The notes: generated by a model from the letters alone, not told the origin. Positions 1 to 11,715 are shown, counted from the stretch's first letter. The stretch is DNA of 64,000 bases from Populus alba (GCF_005239225.2 NC_133295.1:10664001-10728000), one strand, 5' to 3'. Made by a program: numbers and translations.

Positions 1-529
1 CCAAACTTGCCCCTCCTTCACGCACAACTAAGCTTACAAGTAATCCTTAGTCTTTTGTTTTAGAATTAACAGGACTAAAAAATGGATTTAATCTCTGTAA
101 GTGTTTAAGTTAATCTAAAGATATCATTTGCTAAAAAAAATGAAAACTAAAGATGACTGAAAGTGTTTAAACATTACTATGTATTTTCCAAGCACTGAAA
201 GCTTTACTTTTGGAGCAAGTAATTTCATATATTCTTCCATAGTTATCCATGTCTTTAAGAATAATTAAATAATAATAATAATGATAAAAGATACACAATT
301 CTGCGATTTGTAAGATCTTTGCAATTGTCGTATGAAATGAAATGGACGGATATTACAAAGGCTTATTTGGCAATATCACGAAGTCGGCATAAAAGTCAAG
401 AATTGCTCATCTTTCACTGGCGTCTTTGGCAAGGTGAATAAGGGGAAAGACCTTGACTACATAATATAAATCATTAACCTGTATCTTCTCAACTTTGAGT
501 AAACCGAGTTTTATGTAGAATTCAATAAA

Positions 530-2596
530 ATGGCGGAAGCTACAGTAATTTTTTTCCTACAAAGACTGGAGTGTCTATTACTTCGAGAGACTGAAACCTT
601 CGCCGGACTCGAAGATCAAAAGGAAATGGTAAAGGGAACAATCAAGGAGGTTGGATGCTTCTATGGAGATAGAGGCAATACTGAAGGCTATGCTGTTTTT
701 TCTAGGTGGGAAACTGAACTTAAGAATTTATTTGATGACTTGGATGATCATGTTGATGAGTTTGTTATTCAGATGGATCAGCAACAAGGGTCTGATAGGT
801 TGGGATTGATAGATTGCTTCAGAACTGAACCGCAGAAGATAGAATCTCGACTTGCTGAAACCACTCACAAAATGAAAGAACTCTAGAATTCAAGCACCAC
901 TGCAGGTGGCATGGGAGAAAAGATGATATCAAGGAGCAGTCTCACGGAGGGAAGAAGTTCAGACAGAAGTTGATTCGACTGCCAGTGAAGCAGAGAAGGA
1001 AGAGAATGAAGGTAACAGAGAACAATCTGATGGAGACAAAGAAGGTCAGACATCGGTTGAGTCTTCTTCTGTTCCATTCAGATTAAAGTACAATAGCTTA
1101 CCTTATTACCTTAGATCTTGTCTGATTTATTGTTGCATCTTCCCTGAGAATTACGGGATAGCTAAGGGGAGATTGATCCGATTGTTGGTAGCCGAAGGTC
1201 TGATACAAGAAAAAGCTGGTCAAATAGTGGAGGATATAGCAGAGGAAAATATAAATGATCTTGTGAGACAGGGAATGCTTCTAGTTAATGATGACCTCCG
1301 AGATAATGGAACTTAAGTCACTGTTCTCTCTCCTTATCGTGTGTTCCTTCGCGATAGCTACACAACAGCTCATCCCGATTCAGAGTTTTCCATTCCACGT
1401 AAAGCACGCCGTATTTTAACTCCAGATATGACGAAAGTTGCAGAGAGTTTAAGCAATATCCAACCCCGGTCTTTATTCTTGTTCGGGAAGCAAGAACTTT
1501 CTGACGAGAACTGGCTGAATTTCGAAGGGGCAAAATTCTTACGGGTGCTAGATCTAGAAGATGCCAAGATCAGGAGATTACCAGATGAAGTGGGAGACCT
1601 GATTCACCTGGCATACCTTGGATTGAAGAACAATGAATTAAATGAGTTTCCAGATAGACTTGGTAATTTGCGAGCACTACAGAGTTTGGACATTAGATGG
1701 TGTGGAGACTTGACAGAACTATCAACCGCGATCCTAAAGCTTGTGAGACTGAGGCACCTCAAAATGTTCAAGAGCAGAAATGTTAGCGGAATGAAGCTAT
1801 CAGGGGGGATAGGTACCCTTGGAAGCCTCCTGACCCTTACTGGTGTACATGCCGGTGGCAAAATTGCAGGAGAACTAAGGAAGCTGACACAGCTAAGAAG
1901 GCTGGGAGTGATGGATGTTGCGGAAGAGAATGCAGACGAGCTATATGCTTCTATAATGGTGATGCAGGGTCTTCTTTCCCTATCTCTAGAAGCAAAGCAC
2001 ACTTTTGACGAAGGTCATCTTGTCCTCCGGGATTCATTCTCACCGCCGTCTATTCTTAGGAAACTCCGCCTTGAAGGTCTTCTAGAAAACACCAAACTGG
2101 CTTGGTTCAATGGAAAGTCTTACAAAGCTGAGGCTAGGTTTTTCTCATTTATCTGAGAATCCAACATTAGTTCTTCAAGTCCTACCTAATTTGGAAAAAC
2201 CTTGTGGCATGCTTATGATGGAAGGCAATTAGGAAAAGATTTCTGTAAGGCTGGTGGATTTCCCAAGCTTGAGGTTCTCATCATTGCCTCTCGTGTTCTT
2301 GAGGAATGGACAGAGCTTGAGGAGGGAGCTCTATCAAGATTAAAGTATCTCCACTTCCATAGCTGCTTGAATCTGAGGATGCTCCCTGAAGGTTTGCAAG
2401 TGACCACAGTGGAGGAACTGGTTTGCTGCCTTTGCTTGATGAGCAAGAACAAAGATTGAAACCTGATGGTGGGGTAGAAAATTACTACAAGATTAGGAAC
2501 ATTCCAAAGGTAACATTCATCCCTGCATCTGTGGTCGCTTCTAGGTTCAATGAAAGGTTCAGCAGTCCCCCAACTCCAGCTACTGATAAAGAATGA
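530..2596 (+). pseudogene. CC-LRR resistance-like gene lacking NB-ARC (RPP13-like), broken
   Basis: Relic of a coiled-coil NLR immune receptor gene. The first open stretch (530-886, 118 aa, begins MAEATVIFFLQRLE) resembles the Rx-type N-terminal coiled coil of cytoplasmic CNL receptors. After a stop and frame change near 886-926, a different frame gives an acidic linker (about 927-1070, rich in E, D, S, Q), then a winged-helix-like segment (about 1077-1250, with LPYYLRSC and CCIFPENYGI), then leucine-rich repeats (about 1500-2400, e.g. LRVLDLEDAKIRRLPDEVG). P-loop, kinase-2, RNBS and GLPL motifs are absent, so the ATP/ADP switch is missing. Breaks seen: TAG 884-886, TGA 924-926, TAA 1314-1316, frame changes near 2130-2200 and near 2420. 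The original reading frame seems to end at TGA 2594-2596. An intron-containing functional gene is possible but the in-frame TAA inside the winged-helix/LRR junction argues against it. The loss of NB-ARC could be a family-level architecture rather than a local deletion. Confidence 0.8.
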
Positions 2597-4363
2597 ACTC
2601 ATCTAGCATAGTGACATGTTTCTGTTATTTCAGCATGCAGTTTTACGCACGTGGTTCTAATTTACATATTTAGCAACAGTGTTATTTAAGAATAAAGTCA
2701 TGTTGTGGCCCCTATTTAATAACCTCCCTTTAATGTATTGATGAGTTAATGTCCTCTAGGTAGGTAATGGTGTTGGTTTCTCAAAACATATACACAAATT
2801 AGAAACAGTAAATTTAAATTTTTTTTTAGGTGTCCTAAAGGTCCTATTAGACATATCTATAATTATTTAGAGTTTATATAAATATTACTTAAAAATCATA
2901 TATTATTTCCAGATAAGTTATCATAAACTACAAGTCATTCAAGTGTTCGGTCTCTAATGATAATCCACACGAATCACCAGTGAGAAATTTCTTAAACCCC
3001 TTTAGGTGAGATGGATTGCTATACCTTCGAGTAATAACCTTTTTTTTTTTTTTTAGGTCTTTATATATTGTACTCTATTCATAGAAAATAAAAGACATGA
3101 TTGTTTATTTATAGAGAAACCTAAAAACTCTATAAATGACAAAGTAAGTATGAGGCTTCATTCCTTGATTAAACTACATCTTTTTATTCATTCTCATTTG
3201 AGTTTTCAGCTATATTATCATCTAGAAGGGAAAGTGCTCGTCTAACAAACCTTTTAACCTTATTTTTCTAGGACTAGAAACATAATATCTATTAATACTC
3301 TTAGTACTCGATTTGTCCATCTTTTCCATTAAAACCTCCATCATTACCTCTAACATATCTTGTCTTTCTACAAGATTCTTTGTCTTCGATTAAATAACAT
3401 GTTTTGATGACATTGTGTATTCCTGCAATAAAGGTTAGTAGTAAGGAAAAAATTTCTCACACAATCCCTCAAGTGTGTATACTCGATTTAATATCACTTT
3501 ACTCGTATTTCACACAATTCAATCAAACTTTTTCACTATAATTATCTCACTATCCTTGACTTCATTATTCTTTTACTTAGGTTTTTAAAGGTAATTTAGG
3601 AACTTAATAAATAATAAATCAAAACAACATAATGATTTTATAATAATAAAAACTTTCAGAATCAAGAAATATACAAAACTAATCAAAATAAAACTTGAGG
3701 ATAAATTTATGAATAACAATGTGAATTCATGCGAAATATAATGATTAAAAGAAGACATGAAATAAAAAAAAGAAATTTATATTAAAGATAAAAAAAAAAA
3801 AAAAAACTAACTAATTCAAGAAGTCAATATTCAATTTCAAGAAAGAAAACAATTAAAATAAAGCAAGAAATATTTATACTATCCAAATTTAAATGAAACA
3901 AGGTAAGATAATTTTTTTTAAAAAAAAAAACAAGGATTAAATTTTACAATACCATGATTTGGTTTGTACCTATTCTGATAAAATCAAGAAAACACTTGAA
4001 AAATCTTTCATCCAACCATAAACTCTAAGGGCTTTTATTTGATTATGTTCCTTCAACTTTTCCACACAATTCAGCAAGAACAAGACTTTTTTTTTTTTTT
4101 ATTATTCTAGGCTGAAATCAAGAAAGATAGAAGATGAAGAATAAGAACATATTTTTTCTTTGATGTGTTCGGAAAAATTTTAAAAAAAATTAAGCATAAT
4201 GATTTTTTTTATATAGGGCTTGACATAAACTTGAAATAATTAGAGAATAATAGACTTTTTTAAAAATAAAAAAATTAAGACCCTAGTCGAAACTAGGAAA
4301 AAAGAAAATCAAGAAACAACATAAATTAAATATTAAAGGGATATAACTTGATAATAGCACAAA

Positions 4364-4376
4364 CTCTGATACCAAT
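4364..4376 (-). other. Retrotransposon primer-binding-site remnant
   Basis: Read on the minus strand this is ATTGGTATCAGAG, matching the common plant LTR-retrotransposon PBS complementary to the 3' end of initiator methionine tRNA. It would place a minus-oriented 5' LTR just to the right (from about 4377) and an internal region to the left. No second LTR was recognised, so this is a remnant. Confidence 0.5.
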
Positions 4377-4722
4377 CGATATAGACACCTCTCGAGATAG
4401 ACTAAAATTCATAATTAAATAGTTTGCAACTTGATTCAACAAAAACTTGTACCTTAGAGAATCAAAGTTAATATGCGATCACCCCCACTCTATAATTATA
4501 AAGAGATATGAATAAGTAGTATGAAATCACAATGAAGTTAATCAATCCTTTAAAAAATTTGCAAGTTTAATTAATAATTTAGTATGGAAATCACTCAACT
4601 ATAAAATATAAAAACAATGTCTATTTCTTTATTAAAGAAATAGACTAACTTCAAAAATTCTTTACAAAAGAGTTTATACTAGAAAGAATTCTAGGACTAA
4701 TAGGATATCCTTAATGGATATG

Positions 4723-4746
4723 GATGATGATGATGATGATGATGAT
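4723..4746. repeat. (GAT)8 microsatellite
   Basis: Eight perfect GAT trinucleotide copies within AT-rich intergenic DNA. No coding frame spans it. Confidence 0.95.
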
Positions 4747-6449
4747 AATCTAATTAATCTAAATTTAAATAAAGGCCTAATATATTTTAAAAAGTATAAT
4801 AATAACTAAATTATAAATAAAACAATAGTCCAACTAATTTAAATAAAATCAAAATCATTTTTGTTATCTATTAGCATAATCAAAGCCCAACTTCAAATGC
4901 ATGGTTCTCTTTCGTATTAATGAATTAGAAGTTGTGTCATATATCAATGGAAAGCTATGAATGTCTACTTTTAAATTCAACTGGAATCACATTAAAACTT
5001 CATATGGATTTTTAGTCATGACCAAGATAGATTTAAATATTCTTATTTCAATTTTTTGTAATGTTTGAATGCCCACCAACTAAACCTTCTTGAACATGAA
5101 TTGAAATTAATCAAGGTTTTTTTTTATTATTTAATATATTATTGAAGTCCATCTTAGCGCATATATTTTAAAGAAGTCTATTGAAAGCCTCTTTAAATCT
5201 CTTAGCTCTGAGTCTTATCATTGGACCAACAAGATCCTCTAACATATCTTTTGTTGTTACTTTGATTATATCACCAATAATCCTAGGTTATTGCTCGTTG
5301 TGTGTTCCAATCCCAAGTTAGTTTGTTTATTGTATTCTCTTAAATAACCATGACTGGAAGAGGTCGTAGAATAGAACGTGTTTAGGTAAGAGGGGATGAG
5401 AAGGTTCCCCATTAAAGAAAAACATTCAAGAACTTGTGATATAAGAGATGTAGAGATGATTACATGATTGAAAAGAGATGTTTAGAAACCGGTGATAAAA
5501 GACATATGAAGATAAATCATAAAATTTATTTGTCCATTAATGGAGGTGGGGAGCTTGTGAATCATAAAAGAGTGATCATGAATTCATGACTAGTTTTGAA
5601 AACTCATTTTAGAAACATGAGCAAAGGTGATGAATTTTTTTATTAGGATAAGTATTGTGGAGATTTTGGTTATCCCATTTATGGTGAGATGGATATGAAT
5701 TAATATTCTCCATCAATTTATTATGTTTATTTTGATGATGATTATATTAATGATGATATAATAATAATAATAAAAAGGACATTAATAGTAGTAATGATGT
5801 CATTAATTGTGTCCTTGTTTGATAAGTAAGAGGTTGAATGCAAAATACAAAACTTGAACCTGCTTAACAAAACTAAAATTATTCATTTAAATTATATTGA
5901 TCCTTTTTGTTGTAACTTTACTATTATCATAGATGTAGATGAATTTAAAGGTTATATGGATACAAAAAATACTTATAAAGCAAGTTTAAAGCTTGCAATT
6001 TATTATTCTAGAAACCAATGAAAAAGAAATAATTTGTCAATTATTATTTCTTATATGAATTTTAAAATGAAGGAATTAAATTTGATACCTAAAATTATTA
6101 TATAATTAAAACAAAGAAAGAAAAAAGGCCGTAGAATTTTGATTGGATATCCATAAAATCATAAAATCAAGGCAAGAATAATTTAAATTTAATGTAAAGT
6201 TTTTTCCAACCCTGAAAGATTAATACTTGATAGTTATTAAACATAATTTTTTTCCCCACAAACTATCATCCCTTCGATTCCCAGGATTCAATGCGGGAAG
6301 CCGATCACCAAAAACCCCGCGCCTTGCCTTTGAAGACCATCCCTTCTTCTATCCTCAGCCTCCACACAACTACCCCGGTATTCACCTTGACACACCCCTC
6401 TTTCCTTAAACTCTTCCGTAATCTCCCCCAAGTTTGGGAATCCTCAAGT

Positions 6450-6698
6450 TCAGGAATCAAACAAACCGACAAGAATCCCTGAGAACCGACCGTTAACTTT
6501 AGCAGTTACTGCATTTCCATCGTAAGTAAAAACACCCTGGAGCTTTTGGACACCAAAATACTCTCTTCCTACATCAATCACTAATGGGCCAAACGAGCTA
6601 CGGAACTCGCTCCGAACTTGAGAATGGAATGGATCTGGGGCGTATATTCGGAGGCAAAGTAGTGGAAACATTGAAGTGTTGGCTAGTGATTTGAGCAT
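6450..6698 (-). other. Unassigned open stretch, possible gene fragment
   Basis: An 82-codon minus-strand frame in a locally GC-richer island (about 6260-6690). The peptide contains RSEFRSSFGPLVIDVGREYF and FTYDGNAVTAKVNGRFSG, which reads like real globular protein sequence, not translated AT-rich noise. I do not recognise the family. It lies about 1.1 kb downstream of the HDAC stop codon, same strand. The island continues to about 6260 without a clear frame, so it may be a decayed exon or duplicated gene piece. Confidence 0.3.
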
Positions 6699-6699
6699 C

Positions 6700-7834
6700 T
6701 AAAAACTACAATCTTAAAGATGTGTTTTATCTCATATATTAAGAACAAAAAAAAAAAAAAAAAAGAGGAATAAATAAACAAACCTTGAAGCTCTTTAGCA
6801 TCGCAATGACAAAGTTGCAAAAAAGATCTTAGCTTACCAGTTACAGTCAGCGCGCCACCAACTCAAAGGAAATGTGTTACCACGTATGCTAACAAAATAA
6901 ATACAGGTCCCTTTACATACCATGATAATAATTGCTACATTCAAGAATGCTGAGCCACCCTTACTCCATCACTATCAGTTGTGAGTTATGATCAATTCAA
7001 GCCTACTGCATCATTGGTATATTACTACGGGCATGCCCGGGTCGGTCCAAAATCTAAATGCTTTTGCTTGCCCAGTACATAGAAAATTACTGTGTTAACC
7101 AAAATAAATGAAGGTTTTCTGCACAAAAATGTATCTAACATTCCGTTTGGTTATCGACCACAACTGCTTGTACAACACAGTTATTCAGCAAAAAGGCTCG
7201 CAGCATGAGTGAATATGACCATTTGCAACTACCTATTCTACTGATATTTGTCAAAAGTATCTACATGGTTGCTCATCCAAAGATGAAATCCTCTGAAACT
7301 ATAAGCTACATGTTGAGGGGGGATCTGTACATGATATAGAAGCAATGAAACTAGAAAATAACTGTTTTCCACCCGTCACAACCATGGATGCTCTTTCTTG
7401 TCTTCTTCTCCCTACATTAAGATTCAGAAATTTCTACATCAGATGGAGGCAGGTGTGTAGGGATTAGGGATTCCCTTTCCAAATTCTACGTGTAATAGCT
7501 CTCAACATGTCCCTTTATCTCAATAATCATTAGGTGTAAAAGTGGCAGAGATAAATGTAACAAACATGACAAGCAGGTGACATATAATTCCCACTTTCAG
7601 ATTCAGTTGCAGTTACTTTGCATGAATGGCTTTCACCAACTCGTAGAGAAAGACATAGAGAGACAGACGGACAGAAACTTGCATAAGAACAACTGATGAA
7701 ATTCCATATTCTACCACTTAGGTTCAAATGGGTGAAGTGTGACCAGCTTCAGCTATTTGCAGATACAGTTAAAGGGGCAGAGCACCAGAAGTGATTTGAC
7801 AAGTTCAGTTCAGCAGACAACTAAAATTTCTTAC
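6700..7834. other. HDAC 3' flank; probable 3'UTR and UTR intron
   Basis: No coding frame. A near-consensus donor (AAG|GTAAGA on the minus strand, boundary 7835/7834) lies 6 bases after the HDAC stop, implying an intron in the 3'UTR whose acceptor is probably around 7740-7770. The remainder shows no recognisable gene. Confidence 0.4.
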
Positions 7835-7840
7835 CTTATC

Positions 7841-10800
7841 TCAGAAAAATCCAGGTTCCGGTTTCTCATCTTCATCATGATCAGAATCATAATCAACACC
7901 ATTCCATACGTGACGCTTTGGTCTTTGATCCATGTTCTCTTCATCCTGTCCAACCACACATCCAACAAGTTCAAAAAGGAAAGAGATAAACCCAAGAAGT
8001 AATGGCAATTGAGTTATTTCCAGAAAATTTTCCACAGCCCACCAACCTCTTCCGGAACTTCAGTTGTAGCTGGTGTTGTCTGAAAAGGTACACTGGGAGC
8101 ATTAGAAAGTCTAGAAAGTTGCTCTAGTAGTATGTTCCTGAAAAAGTTGCAAGTCACAAAATTGAACAAGCAGACATAATTACAAAGAAAGTTGGAAGGA
8201 CAGTAAACAAATATTTGTACAGAACTTTTGTAAAACCATTATATCTACAACCACATTTGGGTACCTAATTAAGTTCTATGCATGAGAGAGAGAGAGATAG
8301 TGAGAGAAAATTGCAGTTTAAGCACGCAGACATTTTCTTGGAAAATTTAACCACTGCATTAACAAATAGTGAATGTAACGAATATCAGAACAGATGAGAA
8401 ACAATTGTGGTAATTCAATAATTGATACAGAATGCCTGGTGACAGAACTTAATTTTAGGCCTCATGAAATAAAAGACCTCAAACCTGAGTTTTTAGTCAT
8501 AATGCATGGGTTCTCAGCTAAGAGATTGTCAATCTGATTCAGTCCCATTCATAAGCTTCTATTTAAATTAAATAATTGCCTTCATTCTTGTGACTATCCA
8601 AGAATATAGGAGGAATTTTGAACAAGAAACTTATAAAAGAGGCAATCAGCTAAGAACAAGAACATAATTTAGCACATGAATGCACCATGCTCTAAACTAT
8701 AGTGAAAATGAAGTTGATCCCATTTTAACATAGGAATTCTGACCCCATGTTCCAAAGAAGTATATGGCAAACCCTTATTTGATATGAGAAATAGAAGGGG
8801 CATATCAACTAGAAGTAGTTATGCCCTGTTTATAGATTACAAAGTTGACAGGCATTATATGTTAAATGCAAAATGATTTTGCTTGTAGGTTCCAATCTCT
8901 CAGAGTTATATCCTCGATCTTGAAATGTAATTCACTTAGTACTAATTGCAACTTTAGTTATAAGGAAGTAATGAAGTACTGACAATCACCTTATTCTCTC
9001 CATGTCTTTGGGTGTGTTTAGGTTCTCCATATTGGATGGGTCAGCATGAAGGGTGTATTCAGGGCCAAAGTACTCGTAGTACTCATTGTAAGGCAATTTG
9101 TTATCTGGTTCCACCCCAACTGCAACTGCTGTCTGAGATAAAGGAACATGTGTATGAATAACTTAGCATTGTTATGAAATCAATCTATGAGTGCATGTTT
9201 TTTATGTGCATGTGTGTGCGCAAGCATACGCATGTGGGGAGAGAGAGAGACCTCATAGCACCAGCAACGGGCAACATTCCTGATAGTATACCCACCCCCA
9301 CCCAATACCATCAGAGGAACATTAAAAGATCTAATAAATCTAAGGCAGTCTGCATGGCCCTTAACAGACAGGTTGAAACACCCCAACCTATCACCAGATA
9401 ATGAATCTGCTCCACATTGGAGAACAACTGCATCAGGTTGATAAACCTCCATCACTTTTTGGATGAGTGGCCGAAACAGAGCACGGAAACATTCATCATC
9501 CATCCCATCTTTTAAAGGAATATTCAGGGCATAGTTCTTCCCTTTCCCAACTCCAATGTCCTTGATGTGCCCCGTCCCTGGAAAGAAATCTCCATATTTA
9601 TGGAAGGACACAGTCATAACCCTGTCAGTTGTATAGAATGCTTCCTCAACACCATCGCCATGGTGGACATCAATATCTACATACAATACACGCTGCCCAA
9701 ATCCATTCAAAGAAGGCATTCAGAAAAACATTAAGAAATCAGAACATGCAGCCATGTCAATTCACAAAACTTGAAAGATAAACAAAATTTTCTCCAATAC
9801 AAATTGAATGCGATCACACGAGCCAAAAAAAAAAATTATCACTCTTAACATGGCCATTCAAAATCGATCATGTCCCAAATAAAATTGGAAATGAACAGAT
9901 ACCAGGTGCACTTCGACCATTTGTACCAGTATGGTCGAATACAGAGAAACTACTGTATCTCAAAAAAGGCATATATCAAAAAACCATCATTAGCTTTCCC
10001 GGTCTGAATAACTAGGATGCATAACATTTTTGCTGTCATTCATCATCTCATTAAGCAAGTGGATATTGATACCACCTACCCCTAACTTGGACTCTCAAAA
10101 AACAACCATTACTTTTACTCGAAAACTGGACACACAAAATAATACATTACTCACCAAGACTTTGCTTAAAATTGATAAAAACATAGCTTAGTGGAAATAA
10201 ACTAACTACAAATAAACCCTGTACCAAAAAATACCATCTAAGAAGGAAAACAGGGAAATAAAAGAATATCAAACACAAATTATCATTTACAAAAACAAAA
10301 CCTACATAATGAAACCAGTAAAAACCCTAAAGCAAACAAACAATAACCGAAATACATGAGAAATAAAGTAAAGGAGAGAAAGAGATGCACTAGTAAATTA
10401 CCTTATGAACTTTGAGCAACTCAAGAATGCCAAGAACAATATCATTAACATAACAAAACCCAGAAGCCTCACTCCTCTTCGCATGATGTAAGCCACCAGC
10501 CCAATTCAAAGCAATATCAGCATCCCCTCTATTAAGCTTAACAGCACAGCCAATTGAGCCACCAGCAGAGGCCTGACAAAATTCAAATAACCCATAAAAA
10601 ACCGGACAATCTTCACCAATATTAAACCTCTTCAACTGCCTCCCATGTGCCGGATCACTCGCTGATTGTGGTGACACTGAAGACAAGAATTCCACGTAAT
10701 CATCAGAATGGAACCACCCTATGTCTTCAGGACCTGCTGGGAATGGACGGTTGATTTCCATCCGATGGTGGAGAGCGTAGTTGATTATCAAGTTGTGGGC

Positions 10801-10944
10801 CATTCGGATTCTGTGGGGTTTCATTGAGTGGCCTTGACCGTAGTAGTATTCCCCGATTGTGGGCTCGTAGAAGTAGCTGACTCGGCGTTTTTCTGCGTCT
10901 GTTCCTGTTGATGGTAGGGATGCGCCTCCATTGGTGTCCAGCAT
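7841..10944 (-). CDS. HDA6: Class I (RPD3-type) histone deacetylase, HDA6-like
   Basis: Zinc-dependent lysine deacetylase acting on histone tails in the nucleus; plant HDA6 proteins work in transcriptional silencing and repressor complexes. Five coding exons with GT/AG borders: 10944-10402, 9692-9252, 9132-8990, 8137-8047, 7945-7841, giving about 440 aa. The start LDTNG follows an A-rich leader. Visible active-site elements: substrate-binding Asp in EDCP (residue 112), tandem His 153-154 in [19 protein letters not shown], zinc-ligand motif DIDVHHGDG (187-195), [13 protein letters not shown], and the transition-state Tyr in GGGGYTIRN. The N-terminal [18 protein letters not shown] and C-terminal KRHVWNG resemble Arabidopsis HDA6 more than HDA19 (recalled comparison). 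Odd: HSMKPHR instead of the usual [15 protein letters not shown] instead of VFDGLFEF, GWFH instead of R/K-FH, and a C-terminus about 30 residues shorter than Arabidopsis HDA6, ending [10 protein letters not shown]. It may be intact or a recently relaxed duplicate. Confidence 0.92.
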
Positions 10945-11380
10945 TTTTTTTCAAATAAGAAATTGAAAATCTGTGTGCTTGCCTCTCTCTCAAGAGGTGG
11001 GGGGAGAAGGAGGTAGAGCTTTGTAAGAGGAGATGAAAAATAGGGTGGAATACGTTCTCAGAACAAGGATTACAATTCCATCCAAAGTCTTCAAAACCAA
11101 TTTTGTATTGATTACCTTACCCTTGTATAAAATATTAATATGGTTGAATCCCACCTTTATTGATTTATAAGAAGAATATGAATTATATTAATGATTATTG
11201 AAAAAGAATTCTTCTCTTCTTTACGAAAAAAATATAAATAATCTAAATTTTTTTTTTAAAAAAAAAATTAACTTTGATTATCAAATTATCGAAGACCTAG
11301 GAGCACTGGTTGTATCTATATAACTTCATCAATACAATATAAAGATATAAAATTATTATAAATTGGATAATATATAAAAT
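10945..11380. promoter_or_regulatory. HDAC 5'UTR and upstream flank
   Basis: Immediately upstream of the HDAC start is an A-rich leader followed by a CT/GA-rich tract (about 10980-11015 on the plus strand shows ctctctctca and ggtggggggagaagg), a composition common in plant 5'UTRs. No confident TATA box was identified. Beyond about 11100 the sequence becomes AT-rich repeat. Confidence 0.4.
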
Positions 11381-11580
11381 ATAAACTCGAATTATTTTTA
11401 TATTTAAAAAATATTTAAAAAAAATCAAATTTTTTTATTTTAAATTAATATTTTTTTATATTTTCAAATTATTTTAATACTCCAATATTAAAAATAATTT
11501 TTAAAATATAAAAAATACATATTATTTTAATATATTTTTAAATAAAAATTATTTTAAAAAAATAACCACTATATATTTCC
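11380..11580. repeat. AT-rich dispersed element, copy 1
   Basis: Member of a family recurring through the window. Shared core features are ttttattttaaattaatatt, then attttaatact..atat, then aaaaataatttttaaaa, then attattttaatatattttt and a terminal actttaaaaaa-like stretch. Copies with better ends carry outward GTTTG/CAAAC-type termini. Coding capacity is nil; it behaves like a MITE-like non-autonomous element. Confidence 0.6.
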
Positions 11581-11610
11581 CCAATCTAATTTTATTCTTA
11601 TATGGTCAAG

Positions 11611-11715
11611 ATATTTAAAGCCTTGTTTATTTTTATATTTCAAAAATATTTTTAAAATATTCTAAATTTTTTAAAAATATTTTTGAAATATAAAAATAAA
11701 CAAGGCTTTAAATAT
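11611..11715. repeat. Perfect 45-bp-arm inverted repeat (hairpin)
   Basis: The left arm 11611-11655 starts atatttaaagccttgtttat and is the exact reverse complement of 11671-11715, which ends aaacaaggctttaaatat. The loop is 15 bp (11656-11670). The arm carries the outer part of the AT-rich dispersed family (tttatttttatattt..aaaatattttt), so it may have formed when two element ends were joined head to head. A transcript would form a long perfect stem. Confidence 0.95.

Larger units (their letters stand above)
2597..6226. other. AT-rich repeat-derived intergenic DNA
   Basis: No gene is supported. The stretch is AT-rich with many homopolymer runs. A tRNA-iMet-type primer-binding-site complement at 4364-4376 and a gag-like but stop-ridden stretch read on the minus strand (about 3180-3420) suggest an old minus-oriented LTR retrotransposon, but matching long terminal repeats could not be delimited. 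Confidence 0.4.

Noticed and set aside
883..2602. Several minus-strand open frames overlapping the resistance-like relic
   Set aside because: They lie antisense to a recognisable coiled-coil/LRR sequence and show no family resemblance; they are shadows.
9174..9401. Plus-strand open frame opposite HDAC exon 2
   Set aside because: Antisense to conserved HDAC sequence and without similarity to known proteins.
10727..10993. Second minus-strand frame at the HDAC first exon
   Set aside because: It overlaps HDAC exon 1 in another frame and has no domain similarity.
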